Positions 22,461-35,127 of a stretch of 64,000 bases of DNA are shown here, in pieces. Origin of the DNA: Gonatopus flavifemur (lineage: Eukaryota > Arthropoda > Insecta > Hymenoptera > Dryinidae). The position numbers and the translations under genes were made by a program. The notes under the pieces are model-generated. The model was not told the DNA's origin and ran no database searches. It was given only the letters and a program-made list of their open reading frames with translations. Every line of letters starts with the position of its first letter. The stretch's first letter is position 1. The stretch is from assembly GCA_018340375.1 (NCBI GenBank), contig JAFFJZ010000003.1, positions 17,670,001 to 17,734,000 on the forward strand. Reading direction: 5' to 3'.

Positions 22461-24910
22461 CAAGTACTCGATAAAATATTGATTCTTTTTGGACAGGGCA
22501 TTCTATACAATATTTTTGATTATATATATATCATAATTTGGGCTGCATGGATGATTTATTAACATCCTTATTTTCATTATACATTCTTCCTTGTGGACAT
22601 ATGTGGATACATATCGATAACTCATTCTCTGTCCATGAATCTGTTGATGAATAATCAAATACAGAGGTGTGGAAATTATTAGAATAATTGTTATTTCCAA
22701 AATAACTCCAACTTTTGCCTCAGATTATGCATTTATCTGTGAACAGTTTTCCTTTCAAAATCACATAAAAATTCATGTTTTGGGGATATCTCGGAAAAAG
22801 ATACCTAAATAAAATGAAGATATTTTTTAGTCATCTTTTAGAAGTGAAAATTGTTCAAGCATTTTTGGTGTCGCATGAGATATGTTGAATACATAAATTA
22901 CTATGTGAGAAATTCATATGTACCTAGACAGCACAACACAACTTTCAATTGAAATGCATTTCAGTTCATTCATACTCAATATAACAATTCGAATTGATTG
23001 ATCATCCCCTCATTGAAGCTTATCACTACCGATTAGCGTTCGAAAGGCAATTTTAAAAATAGAACAATGAGTACACAAATCACCTTCAAGCGAATTAAAG
23101 TAAAAATGACCTCGATAACAATGGATAACAAGAAGATGCATTTCTCATTACGAGTCACGGTGCTTTTGGTGTCGTCATTCGTCTTAGAATTTATGATACG
23201 ATCATTGATATTGAACTACTTGACGCTCATCTGACAAGCAAATGACAACCACTCAAGTCACCCACGTCATACAATTGATTCACATTGAACGATGTTGTGA
23301 ATGACTGCTATTTTCTCTCTCATGCTACAGTTATTTCCACATACTCTATGTTTAGCGATAGATCGTCATTTTTTGCCACCGTTTCTTTCTGGATTGAAAT
23401 TGAAAATCAATGAAATTCCTTGTCGAGGAAAGTAACGAATTATTCTACCATCTATATCATATATACTCTAAATAGATTTCCTTTATAAGCACACTTTGTA
23501 TATGAATTCATGTCAAGCTACCCGTATTTACATCACAGTAGCGGCGGGATGTTTTTGATCGTATAAACAAGGCACGCAAATATCTATGCTAATATGGGGA
23601 AAAAGAATGCAAGAGCTATATATGTATACCATCATTCACTTTACATTGGAATCTTGAGATTGAAAATTCTCAATCAATCTCACGGTTACAATTTGAGAGA
23701 TATCCCTGTGGATAATGCAATACTACATAAATTCACAACCTCCATAATAGGTCACCTTCTTTGCGAAGAGTGCCAATCTCAAGGTACTTAAATCAACGTT
23801 TCTCCATATAATTTATCTCTTATTCACTGGCGGAAATCAGTCATCAATTACACCAATAATATCATATCCTTTTTTTCCCATTTCGAGATAATCGAACACA
23901 TGTGTTCTTCAATATATTTGGTATAAAAGAGTCATTTATAAAATTGATTGAATGCATACGATATTGATAAAGATTGATACTTGTGTAAAGAAATTCATAA
24001 TTGAGATGAAATCATTTTATGCTAATATTCTTTCGCTGAAATCCACTCTACACGATCGGTAAATATGTAAAAGAGATAGTATAATGAATAGGAGATAACG
24101 ATATATGTTTATTTATTGAATTCATTGATTTAAAGCTCAACAGTCCTGTTCTTCTGCTTTTTTTTCCTTTCTTCTTCATCCTTTACTACGATGTCGAAAC
24201 GTTTTCAAGAATTACGCACAATTTTATCGATTATTCGAGTCTTGTCTTACACAGAATGGGAGAATCTCACATAACTGCACGAAAAATTCTAGCATAACAA
24301 TTTTTACAGACAGAAATATTATGAAATTCTCTCGATAATTCACTGTATGATTTGGAAAAGATATTTATTTATTTCCACGCATTAACATTGCATGTACATC
24401 ACAAAAATATAACACCAATAAATTTTGAGAAAAAACGCTCTGGTAGACAGTTCGAGAAAGATATTTCTTTATATAATTAGATCGAAGAATGACAGATTCT
24501 GTCACCAGAAGATTTCAGAGTTGTCACCGATATGAAATCGAATAGTTCAATAGATTTATCGAATGTCCGACAGATGTGTAGTCTAAATAGACAGGGTGGC
24601 TTGGTGGCTGTCCACTGTGCAGAGTTGAAAAGATATTTGAGGAAGTCTCGCGTTATGAGTTTAAAACTTTCCCAGTGTTATTGTTGGTCTCGAGCCAATC
24701 CGAGTAATAGCTTGGTTCCCTCAAATATCCTCGCCTCTTTGTCACTCCTACTTCATTTCGTTTTCATCAAGATTCTTTGGAGCATAAAAATCACTGTCCC
24801 TTTTAGTACGAAAATGGTGTATGATCGATCACGTACACGATACTCGCTGTAATATCGAATATAACTATTCCAAGTGGTATCGATATTCTTATAAGTCTCG
24901 GACTGATAAA

Positions 24911-25386
24911 TACACTGAGAAAGGTGAACTGTAACCATTACCATGTGAAAATGGTAGTTGAATGACAGAATTTCTAAATTGATGATGGCGACTACGTCAT
25001 TTGGTATCCATCTTCATCTCAGATAGAAAACCCTGCCCTAAATATTTTGTAACATAATGTGCCGTAAACATACTATCATAAACTTCGCTCAGATTGCAAT
25101 GATGCATAAAATGTAAACATTATGTCTTCATTATGGTACCATCACCTCGTTTTGCTACCAATAACAATGCTTTATGCGGAAACACCTTGGTACCATGATG
25201 CAAACATTTCTTGGCGCGCATGTCACCATTATGATGGCATTATTGAGACATTTTTCTATCTGGGATTTAAATGGTAACCATTCCCATGTGCATGAACATT
25301 GCTACGATTCCCCATAATATTCGCGAAGCTGTCTGCCAATTACTATTTGTACATGGTAATTATTACATTCTACTTTTCTCAGTGTA
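24911..25386. mobile_element. MITE with tacactgaga termini, carrying a nested element
   Basis: Left end TACACTGAGAAAGG, right end TTTTCTCAGTGTA. Just inside, 'attaccatgt' and 'acatggtaatt' pair. The size is 476 bp. A second element with its own inverted ends (25018-25263) sits in the middle, which accounts for much of the length. Confidence 0.7.
25018..25263. mobile_element. nested MITE with cagatagaaaa termini
   Basis: TCTCAGATAGAAAA at the left and TTTTTCTATCTGGGA at the right are inverted ends. Inside, 'aaacattatg' and 'gcaaacattt' and a central 'ggtaccatcacc'/'ggtaccatgatg' pair suggest a palindromic core. It is about 246 bp and non-coding, and splits the element at 24911-25386. Confidence 0.65.
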
Positions 25387-26306
25387 TGTGAAGTAATTAA
25401 CACATACGTAAATAGGAAATTTCCCGTAAATTTTGGGGAAAGTCTTATAAATTTACAGTAAAAATCACATAAAAATAGCAATTTTAATATATTTTCATGT
25501 GAAAATTCCCGAAATCCCCATCGAAATCCTGAATATTTTTTACAGTGCAGAATAATGACTATATGGAGTTTGATTATTGTATCATATCAAATCCCTATCG
25601 ATGTATACAGACAATCTGCACAGTAAAAAGCCTCAAAAAGTTCTGTTATCATTTACGAATGAGAATTATACACTTATAGAAAATAACTGATTAATGATGA
25701 AAATCACGCCAACTTTGAGAACCTTCGAACAATTAACGGCGAACACGAAATGAGGATAATCCAGACTTGAACTTTTGATCTATTATAATCAACATCAAAG
25801 GAGAAGTCTTGAAAGATATTGAATATGGATGGTTTATTAATTTTCATTCCCTACTGAATCCATTATTTGATTCTGAATACGTGAAATCAAATTCAAAATG
25901 CTTATGGAAACGATACATTGTGAGTGGAAAATTGAATCTCCTCGATACGATATACTGTCGATAGATATATTTGATCCGTGGACGTAGCAGTACTCTCGTT
26001 AGAATTGTGCAAAGACCTTAATACACCCCGATAAATAGGATAAAGTGCATGTTATATTGGTCGGAATATATACTTTCTTGATATTCTCGTGTTAAGATGA
26101 TTGATGGATCAATTGATGCATGTTTCATCGAACACTTGCTATGCATTCACCGATGATTTTAATTGGATATCAGCAAATTCCTAAAAGCTTTACAATATTC
26201 ACTAAAATATCAAATCCCAAAGTATAAGTAATGATAACTAAACTCCAGATACCTAGGAAAAAAATGATTGATTATCATTAAAACAAAATTTATTTCGAAG
26301 TTCGCA

Positions 26307-26843
26307 CCCAGATAACACACCAAGAATTTTTTTTCAAGAACAAGAATAGAATTTTTCAAGAACTCTTTTCGAACTGATGGATTCATATAAAGCTCTGGAG
26401 GAGTTCAATGTTTCGGACATCGACGAGTTCTTTGAGAATACTGGAAATATTGTTTTAATACTCTTAAAGAACTTGTTAATGTTCTTTATATGAATTTATC
26501 AGTTCGAAGAGAGTTCTTGAAGAATTCTATTCTTATTCTTGAAAAGAACCCTGTTGAAAAAGTCCCATCAATTCTCATATACAAATCTTATCAGTTTATA
26601 TGAATTTTAACAAGTTTTTATCAATCTATATGCGGTTTCTGTCCTAGCACTTATGGGTTTTATATGATTTCATATGAGAACTTTATGAGATTCAATTAGA
26701 ACCATTTGCAAAGTCTCATAAAACTGTATAAAATCAAGTGTGTGTACTAGATTCCATGCGGTTTCTGTCCTAGAAATAACTATAGAATTCATTAGAATTT
26801 ATGAGATCTTTTCAACAGGGAAATTCTTGGTGTGTTATCTGGG
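26307..26843. mobile_element. MITE with perfect 23-bp TIRs, carrying a nested MITE
   Basis: The left end CCCAGATAACACACCAAG (continuing AATTT) and the right end CTTGGTGTGTTATCTGGG (preceded by AAATT) match perfectly over 23 bases. Subterminal 'tctattcttgttctt'-type arms (caagaacaagaatagaa / ttctattcttattcttg) extend the pairing, as do 'gttcgaa' blocks. An independent element (26549-26820) sits near the right arm. No coding frame is present. The intact ends imply recent mobility. Confidence 0.8.
26549..26820. mobile_element. nested MITE with ccctgttgaaaag termini
   Basis: CCCTGTTGAAAAAG and CTTTTCAACAGGG are inverted ends. The interior has a direct repeat, 'atgcggtttctgtcctag', at about 26630 and 26757, and many 'tcatatgaga'-like palindromes. 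It is 272 bp. Its position inside the right arm of the 26307-26843 element shows that it arrived second. Confidence 0.75.
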
Positions 26844-27689
26844 CAGGGAATATTTCTTCGCTTCTTTCGTTGATTTTAAATTTCCAATCAACATATTTTG
26901 ACAAATCAAGCTGAAGAGTCTTGAAAAACATGAGAGCATGAGAATAAAGAATTGAATAATTCCACACTTATCTCTACTTATTTGTTATATTCCAAATATT
27001 AATACGGTAGATATCAATGAATTTCTATTATCGATTTGATTGAAACTTCTTCCTGTGTTGAAAAAGAACATACCTGTAGAGCCACCTCGTGAAAATATTT
27101 ATCATCAAACAGATTCACTCAAAAAGGTTTCATATTCGTTTGATTCCTACCGCCATCTGTGCGTTGATAACAAAGATTCCATCTCCTTGGAGATGGATTT
27201 GAAAATGATACAAATTGAAAGTTTATTTTTTGTGATGCATTAATTCTACAATATATATGCACAGCTTCGATTACTTCATTCGATCGTTGAAGTCTGAACA
27301 GTTTGAGGAGATGCGATTCATGAGATATTTCCTTTTTTCTCCCGCTAAAACTTTCGTTCCTTCGTAATTTCTACTATGTATTACGTTCTTTGCAATCGGC
27401 TTACCGTCCTCTAACCTTGGCCTTTCTTCGTTGTTGCTCCCTCGTATTCTGGCTTCGTTGTCATTGGTTTGTATTCTTTCTCACCCGGACAAGAGCGCGT
27501 GTAATCGGACTGACAACGTCCAAAAAATGATGCAAATACGGAATAATCGGTCTTCTGCTTGTTTGTTTCCTTTTGATCTGTCCCCTGTCCAAAAGAATCA
27601 ATGAAAACCGATAGGTCAAATTCTATCGGGATTAACAATACCTATTAGAATTTATTGAAAACTACCCTTATGAAAAAACCCGATATCGG

Positions 27690-27952
27690 AATTTCATCGT
27701 AAAATCGTCAATTGTATCAATACTATCCGAAATCTATCGCGTTGTTTCATCATCGTACAAGTCCGATAAAAATACGATATCTACGATAATTATCCAATGT
27801 GAATCCGATATCGGGGAATCATCAGGATGCTGGTTCGGTTTTGTGTCGGATAATTATCGCAGATATCGTATTTTTATCGAACTTGTCTGATAATGAAACA
27901 ACACGAGAGATTTCGGATAGTATTGATACAACTGACAATTTTACGATGAAAT
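27690..27952. repeat. long inverted repeat of about 260 bp
   Basis: The arms 'tttcatcgtaaaat..caat' and 'acaattttacgatgaaa' pair, followed inward by 'tatcaatactatccgaaat' / 'atttcggatagtattgata', 'gttgtttcat' / 'atgaaacaac', 'acaagtccgataaaaatac' / 'gtatttttatcgaacttgt' and 'gataattatcc' / 'ggataattatc'. The loop is about 50 bp, with 'ccgatatcgg' at its centre. No protein is supported; the ORFs here are products of the repeat. Confidence 0.75.
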
Positions 27953-28479
27953 TACGATTGTTAATTGAGATCCCTATGATACGATCCCTTCAATTTGAGA
28001 GAATTTTCTTCATGTACTTTAAGACTCATTTGATGAGTTTCAAATAACTCGAATTCCTAATTTACTTCCTGCTTGGGAAAAAAAATTCGAGAAAATTCGA
28101 ACCTTCCCTTAAAATACATATCGAAATAAAGTTCACCAAATTCAATCCCTTACATTGCAGGGAATATCTGAATTTTCATGACCTATAAGCCCTGATCAAA
28201 ATAGAATGTTTGAACAACGTGCAAACATTATTGAACATTATATTTTTGCCAGGGGATGTATAAAAAAAAAAATCTTCAATAGTTTCTTACCGAAAACTCA
28301 CAGTCGGTTATGTCTCTTAGACCGATTTCTTCCCCAACAGGAAGAAAGAGAGGTTGTTCTCTGGGGTTCCTTTCCCATAACTTCAAGGAATGCCTGAAAT
28401 AAATTTCAAAACTTAGTTTAGATAAAAATACTAGTTGCGTTTCGAATAATTTTTATGAAAAGAAATTCAAATTTGCGGT

Positions 28480-28929
28480 TCACAGAAAATCGTATACCCA
28501 TCTTTCTCCAAATCCAATAACACTAAAGTCAGAATTCACATTGAAAAACATGTCCCTGCTTAAATCACGATTTACGGAAGAGATAATATACGGAGGAAAA
28601 ATTGTTATAAGGACAGCATTGATTCCTGTAATATATACCAATCTTCTTGCTCTGTCAACTAACATCTCCGATAAAAATGAAAACTTGCTGCAATCGGACC
28701 AGATTAGAAACATGATATACCCTATTTTAGGGCCTAATAGTTCCCCTTCCAGAACTCTTCGAAGGTGAAGTCGATCCACTCCACTCTGTAAAACCCGAAT
28801 CAGTGAAAAGTACTGAGAATCAAATAATTCCACGAGCAAATTAGTACTAAGTCTTCCATTAATTGACCAGTGGAGTTTATTGATCCTCACTACTTTCTGC
28901 TGATACGGATTTAGAGAAGCGAATAACAC
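28480..28929 (-). other. 150-codon open frame, unassigned
   Basis: An open frame opens at a GTG codon at 28929 (first internal ATG 28623 or lower) and stops at 28480. It is one of the longest open frames in the window. The reading contains mixed hydrophobic segments (YIMFLIWSD, VLITIFPPYIISS) separated by charged stretches. I recognise no family. No clear acceptor or donor frames it and no in-frame ATG starts it, so it is either an exon of an unknown gene, a decayed coding relic, or chance. In DNA this AT-rich, a 149-codon frame is unusual but not impossible. Confidence 0.2.
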
Positions 28930-31800
28930 GGAATTCGAGCTAAAGTATTCATTTCAGTTCATTACATCAACTTGGCACAGATTTGTTACAATTGTCCTGT
29001 TTTTATGGAGAGAAAAATATTGCTAGCATAACGAACTAGTCTGCTACGATAGTTTCTACATAAATGAAAATTGCTCCAAGAGCAAGAGAAACGATTAACG
29101 GAACTAAATTCTTTTGCTGATATAAATATGTTTGGTAACAGAACTGAAGTCTCAGCTGCCGGAGTGTGAATATTTTTGCAAGTAAAATAAGCCATTCTTC
29201 TCCTCATTCCTGTGCGGCATCGCCGCAGATGCAGTGCAGACTGCAGACGCGACGAATATAAACTCACTTACACTGCGTCTGTAACACTGCCGCATAGAGA
29301 GAAGAACAATTGCAACATACATCCGCACCAGATTTACTCAGTAAACGCAATGAAAATTTCAATTTGGGAAATTACATATTTGTAAAAGATGTTTGCATGT
29401 AGTTCGAATGAAGTCAAATAAACGACTCGCCAGTTAGGATTAGGATTGAATTGAAATTATCCTGAGAATTCAAAGAACGGATTGTTTCTCTTTTTTTCCC
29501 CTCTTCAGCATTGATGGACCGTTACGGTTCAGCTTCATTCTTTTTATCCTTGATTTGATGACTTCATGCCAATCGCGCTTCGTTTTTATTATTCTTTGTT
29601 GCTGTGTTCTGTTCCTCTACTTTGAAGTATTTTTATCAACTGTTTCAGAGTAATTGATATGAAGAAAAAACGTATACCGGGGGATTAGATTCTTGGGGAT
29701 TATCAATGATACATGAAATACGAGAAACAAATGGAAATTCAGTCATGCAAAACCTAAATCCAATTCATACTGTACGCTTCATTGGAAAAGATTGAAATCT
29801 CATTATCGAGTTGGATATTAAACGGTGTTTAATTAAATCCAACAGAGTTCCAATTGAATGTTCTACATGCGTTATTTAATTCCATTTATGTGATACATGA
29901 ACAAATGATTTGAACCGAAGAATTTCACACGGAAAGCTATTTAACTCAACGTTGGCAAAATCTGAAAAGTTGAGGAAGTTATTTATGCATTCAGTTGAGT
30001 TTTCCATTTCTTCTGTCAAAAATAAAATCAACAGCATTGATTTGGATGAGCCAAAAAAAGACAATTGGCAAATTGTCTGTTGTTTCAAAGGAAATTTCAG
30101 TCTAGTCAGTTTTTCGAGGAATACTTTATTCTCTTAACAAGGAAATGAGAGGGTACTGATTACTTACCTTTAGAAAAGGAACATATATAATTAATACTTT
30201 TTGTTAGAGTGATGTTGAAAGTGGGATCAGATATTTTTATCCCTATGCGATATAAAAGTTCAACTTTGACTTGATACTTGTAAATGTATTTCTTAAATAT
30301 CGATCAGAGAAAAAAGAAACGGATAAATTTACGAATCATTTGGTAACATATTTTGTAACATTCCCATTCGAAGACTCAAAGCGACGCGTCGTGACATGAT
30401 CCTACATGGTAAATTCATCCATTTTCTGTTTTTCCATGTATTCTGATTCCAAAGAACATATCGTTCTTCCCAAAGAGCAACACCTTTTCCGATAGAAGAA
30501 AATCCTGATGGAGAGAGAACCTAAATATGGACAACATCAATACGCAATTAGGTATACATTTTGACCATACATGGATGGTATTTCTCACTTCGAGAAAATA
30601 TTTCTTTAATCGGTGAAATATTTCCTCCGTAAATACGTTGGGAGTAAATCTTCTAAAGTAGAACAATTAAATTCTAATTGTCGGTGATAAAAGTCACTTA
30701 GTTCGTCTAAAATACGATCAGAGAAAATGTATTCGGCTCGAATACAAAATTTATTGAATTCCTTGCTATTCACATTTTTCTGGTGAAAATAGACTGATAG
30801 AGATTCCAGAACTTGATACACCTCATCCAGAACAAGGCGAATGTTCGATCGAATAACGTACGTGAGAATATAATTTATCGAAGCATATGAATCAGAAAAA
30901 ATCTTAGATTCTTTTCTTATAAATCACGCTATTCAAAAGCAACTAATCATGCGAATCATAATTTTCCTTCTTCACTTCTTTTTCTGACTTATTATTCACG
31001 ATAAAATAACATTACGAGAGGCGGAGATTAATTTCGCAAAGAATGTCGAAGATGCGAAGATTCGATAATATTGAAATTAACTGTTTATATCGGAGTTCAC
31101 TTGAGGTCAGTAACAGTATCATTTTTTATACATCGCGGTACAACGAAGTGTCTATATGACAATCGTATTTTCAGTTAATGACGTGTTTAATGTGTCATTT
31201 GCAACTTATGTAAAGGTGAGTTGTATAACCAGAATCTAATATACGAAGTTCACAAATGTGTGTTGTAATATGTACACATATTTTCTATACTCTGGTGTCC
31301 TAATAAGCTTATATTCGATTCAAAGAGGTTCTCACATCCCTCTTTCTCCTCAATCAAAGTAGATGGAGAGGAGAAGTCTTGGAAAAAAAAATTCATGTAA
31401 CATACTGGTACGAAGAAACATGGGGAAAGATGCGTTTTTAGAAAATCTCGATCAAGATAAGCGTGTACACTTTGTATATCGTTGGGGTAGAAAAATTAAA
31501 ACACGATCAATATTGAATAATCTTTCAATGAGGAGCTAGAAAAACTGCTGGGAAATTAATCAAAACAAAAATATGATCCCAATGGATACGTTTGCAGGAT
31601 TCTTGTAATTGAGAAACCATGCATTTTCAAATGAAATTTATTATGAAATATAATTGAATTTTATACAAATTTGATTGTCGCTCGATAGAAAAGTTGATCA
31701 GAAGGCCGCTTGGTTTCCAGTATAGGACTATAAATTTGAATAACAATGTTTCTTGACGTATAAAGTTGAGAGGGAAAGAAAATCGAGAAGAATTATTCCT

Positions 31801-32027
31801 ACATTGTAAAAAATATTTGTAATCATTTTAATATAAAAGTTTAGAAGCAATTAACACACATATTTTCTATTAAATCTCCAAACACAGTATTATTGTGAAA
31901 TAGTTTTCATACACAAGTTGATCTGAATCTCATAAAATCTGTAGTGAATTTAATAAACGAAAGTGTGTGTTGGGTAATTGCTTCTAAATTTGGGGTGTGA
32001 AATTCACAAATTTTTTCTAACAGGGTA
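31801..32027. mobile_element. MITE of the 'agaagcaattaacacac' family, copy 1
   Basis: The left end acattgtaaaaaatatttgt and right end ttttttctaacagggta enclose inverted subterminal blocks, 'tttagaagcaattaacacaca' against 'tgtgtgttgggtaattgcttctaaa'. The related copy at 53209-53420 keeps the same layout with 'ttggaagcaattaacac'. About 227 bp, non-coding. Confidence 0.7.
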
Positions 32028-32922
32028 CGCTACGTGCGGTGTCGGCGATTCGCGGTATTCGAACAGAGGTTTACACGATACTTACCGATCAATAACTTAA
32101 AACTCGATACAATATTTGAAGGGATTGTACATTTAATCAAATGTATATATCCAAAAAACTCGCACTCAAGTATCAGTGTGAATTAATATTTTCAACAGTT
32201 TTGTAGTATAAATTACATAAAAAATGTGTTCAATATTACTATGTTTTTATAAATTTGGATCATATTGACGTTACGAGAAATATTGCTATGATCATGAATG
32301 AAATTTTGATAAAATATAGTAGAATTGGAAACAAAACAAAGAAGAATTATAATTCCCCAATCGTGAAAGGAGATACGTGCAAATTATTTCTGAGAGAACA
32401 TTGATTATTTTATTCACACACGCAGAGAAAAATTCTTGCTGAAAAAGCGATTCCGAAAAATCTGCTTTGCTAAAATAACAAAACGGTTGCTGTTACAGCA
32501 AAAATATTGCTACTTTAGCAAGATATTTGCTAATTCAGCAAAATTTTCTAGTCGTCTGCATATCTACACTCAAAAAAATTCCAAGACATTCGGATAATAT
32601 GGACATGGGAAGGCATGCTCAAAAGAAAATGCAGATTCCAAAGAAACATTTTCCACAGTTTTCAACCGATTTGGATAAAACTTATTTGGGCCCACTATCG
32701 GGTCATGACTAAAACGTGATTCAAGTTTGATCGGATTCGAATAATAGGAAGCAAAGATACACGCGTACGCAAAATGTTCCTTTTTTTGCCAGAGTTCTTC
32801 TCATCCACCCAATTCTTCTGAATGAATCAGGTTGAAACTTATATGGGACCACTATCACCCTAGTTCACAACTGTGATAAAAATTTCGAAACGATCGGATA
32901 AGCAGAACGGGAGATGTACGCG

Positions 32923-33134
32923 TACACGGAAAAAAACACTCCGGTTAATATATGGACAGCAAGAATTACTGCTATTTTCAACCGGAATTCTAGTTAAATG
33001 AATCAAGTCTCCGGCAAATTTAACAAGGGCTCCGGTAAATTTAACAAGAATCCCAGTAAAAGTCACAGATATTCCTTGCTGTTCATATAGTGACCGGAAT
33101 TCTGGTACAATTAACAGTTCATTTTTTTGCGTGT
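32923..33134. mobile_element. MITE with cgtacacggaaaaaa / ttttttgcgtgtgcg termini
   Basis: The ends are imperfect inverted repeats. Inside, 'atatggacagcaag' pairs with 'cttgctgttcatat' and 'aaccggaattct' pairs with 'agtgaccggaattct'-type blocks. A short direct repeat, 'tccggcaaatttaacaag' / 'tccggtaaatttaacaag', lies in the centre. It is about 212 bp and non-coding. Confidence 0.65.
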
Positions 33135-33143
33135 GCGAAACTT

Positions 33144-33197
33144 GGGGGGGGGGGGGGGGGGTACAGCCACACACATAGACAGACAGACAGACAGACA
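33144..33197. repeat. 18-base poly-G run followed by an (AGAC)n microsatellite
   Basis: Eighteen consecutive G residues occupy 33144-33161. A tract of about five AGAC units follows at 33177-33197. Both are hypermutable simple repeats. The exact G count is prone to sequencing or assembly error. Confidence 0.9.
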
Positions 33198-33468
33198 CGG
33201 TAACGGAATTGTTCCCCGAATTTTGAGGAACATTTTGGTCTAGGAGATTTTGAATTTCGAGACGGAAAAATTTTCGGCTCCTCGAAACGATCACAAAGCT
33301 TCCCTCTAAACGAGAAAGCAATACCATCATAAGTTGAGAATTTTCCCAATACTAATAGGAAAATTCCCATCTCGTGGAGTAGTATTAGGAGAAAACCGAC
33401 ATGTTCAAGGAGGTAAAAACTTGTTGCTCACAATAGAAATTTGGCCAACGTCCCGGCGCTAGTATCTC

Positions 33469-34376
33469 CTTAAGGGGCTATACCACTGTGAACGCTTAAA
33501 ACTCAAGTGATTTTTCGGAATTTTTTGAAAAAAAGTGTTCCATCGAATGTTCTGAAACTTTGAGGATATATTTACTTATAACTTAACTATATTATATAAT
33601 TTTTTGGTACAAAAATATCGACATACGAGTGACTTATGCGCTGCCTTCGGAGGCGTAAAAAAACAAAGTTCCCCAACCCTTCCCAGCGACCATACCCGTC
33701 GCTTAAGTGGCTGAAATGAAAAAAAAACAAAAATGACGTTGAACCAGAAGGTATACTCCGTACGGTGAACCAGGATTTTTGAAAAATATCGAAATCTGAC
33801 AAAATGGCAGTGTTTTGAAAAAAAAACTATGTTTTTTTGCCTAAAAAATGGTCTAAAAAATGTCCGATGTCAAATCGACAATTATTATCCAATCAAAAAA
33901 ATCGTGGTTCACCGTAGGAGAAATACACCCGAGAACACTCAGTTCAAATTTCAAGTCAATCGGTCGATTGCTCTTCGAGTTATGATGGCAGCAAATTTGA
34001 AAAATCCCATTCCGAGAAAAACTCGTTTAAAGATTTCACTATCGATTCACACTTCGGGACACTTTCTATTAATATTTCAAACAAAATGTGGTGATTTCAA
34101 CTAAATTAGAGTACAGTTAATGTCAATTGCAGTGAATTACACTCCAAAATTGTCTCTGTCACAAATTTCATTCCAAATTGTGGTAACTACAACAAGTAAT
34201 TTTTTTGCGTGTAAATTTGAGAGGCAACTATTTGTTCTTTAGCAGGTTGGCATTCGGATAATATTTGAGATACGGCCTTGGAATTTTGACAGGATATTCT
34301 TAAGGGTACAAACTGTTGAAAAAGGTAACAAAAAAATCGATGTTTTCAAAGTGTCACAATGGTGTAGCCCCTTAAG
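33469..34376. mobile_element. non-autonomous DNA transposon, about 0.9 kb, with 23-bp TIRs
   Basis: Left end CTTAAGGGGCTATACCACTG and right end (inverse) CTTAAGGGGCTACACCATTG agree at all but two positions over the first 20 bases. The interior has no transposase. It includes the 'aaatttcaagtcaatcgg' core shared with 19370-19460 and 22060-22460, and a smaller element-like insert at about 34115-34215 that ends in tttttttgcgtgtaaat. Confidence 0.75.
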
Positions 34377-35127
34377 ACATTAACATTTGCCATAAGAAAA
34401 CCCATTCACATTTTTCCATCAGAAAGGAATGAATGAAAGAATTAATTTCTCACAGACATTGGGGAAATTTGAAAAATTGAATTTCACATAATTGTATAAA
34501 ATCAATATCACAAGCATATTGAAACACACTTTTTTTGTTCATATTTATCATTTTGTCCTCCATAGATATCGAAAGATCGATTAAAAATGACTAACCCAAA
34601 TCCGAGTATCGAAAATTGATGATCGGCTTTGAGAACGCCTGCTCTTCGGTCTCGCAAGTAACAAAAGCCTTAGAAATACGCATTATAGAGAGTGGCTTCC
34701 TTATAAAGCTTACACTTTTCAATGACAAGGTCCGCAAAACCGTGCAGAGCTTGCAAAAGTTCTCATCGTGATACTCGCTTCTTTTCCCTCGAGCGCTTAA
34801 GATGTATAACAAGTGTGTTCTTTGACACGACCCAAACACTGAAATTTAATGGGAATTTTGGTTTCGTTCACGTCGGTCCCGTCTCTCGATACCTAATACG
34901 ACTTTGGACTTTGCTGAAGAGTTTTTAACATCACACATTGTATACCAGTGTTTTTTTGAACATAGTGAAGATATGTGAATGGTTTAAACCTCTCGCATTA
35001 GAACGCTGTTTTTGTTTTCTTTTTCTTCGTATATCAGAATAAAGCATTAATAACAACAATATAAACTGTGTTATAAGACAAAGTGTTTTTTGAAAAATCG
35101 AACAAGTTGTTATTATTATTGTGGAAA

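Larger units (their letters stand above)
13731..28479. other. 14.7 kb intergenic stretch without a supported gene
   Basis: No exon chain or domain is recognisable. The interval is dominated by separately listed elements: an E-box patch (14700-15060), hairpins at 15611, 16291 and 27690, MITEs at 17534, 18336, 18865, 20481, 24911 and 26307, and copies of a diverged repeat at 19370 and 22060. The ORFs present are short or fall inside these repeats. Confidence 0.5.
28930..35127. other. 6.2 kb stretch upstream of the receptor-like gene, mostly repeats
   Basis: It contains a partial copy of the 'ctacacggagaaaa' MITE family (28990-29190, inverted), a MITE at 31801-32027, a small 'cagagaaaaattcttgctg' fragment (32422-32540), the element at 32923-33134, simple repeats at 33144-33197 and the large element at 33469-34376. 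A minus-strand open frame at 30604-30900 has no recognisable domain. The promoter of the downstream gene should lie near 34.9-35.1 kb but has no feature I can name. Confidence 0.5.

Noticed and set aside
27799..28047. 82-codon plus-strand ORF
   Set aside because: It lies across the long inverted repeat at 27690-27952 and is explained by it.
30415..30821. Minus-strand ORFs (71 and 83 codons) as a chemoreceptor exon
   Set aside because: The longer open stretch (to about 30900) reads like plausible protein but matches no family motif that I know, and no clear splice sites frame it.
32860..33370. Overlapping minus-strand ORFs of 156 and 83 codons
   Set aside because: They run through a MITE (32923-33134), the poly-G run and the AGAC microsatellite. 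The translated proline run is just the poly-G tract, so they are repeat artefacts.
35083..35127. Upstream extension of the receptor-like protein
   Set aside because: The extension has no ATG start, and the ATG at 35128 has a good context and begins a proper signal peptide.
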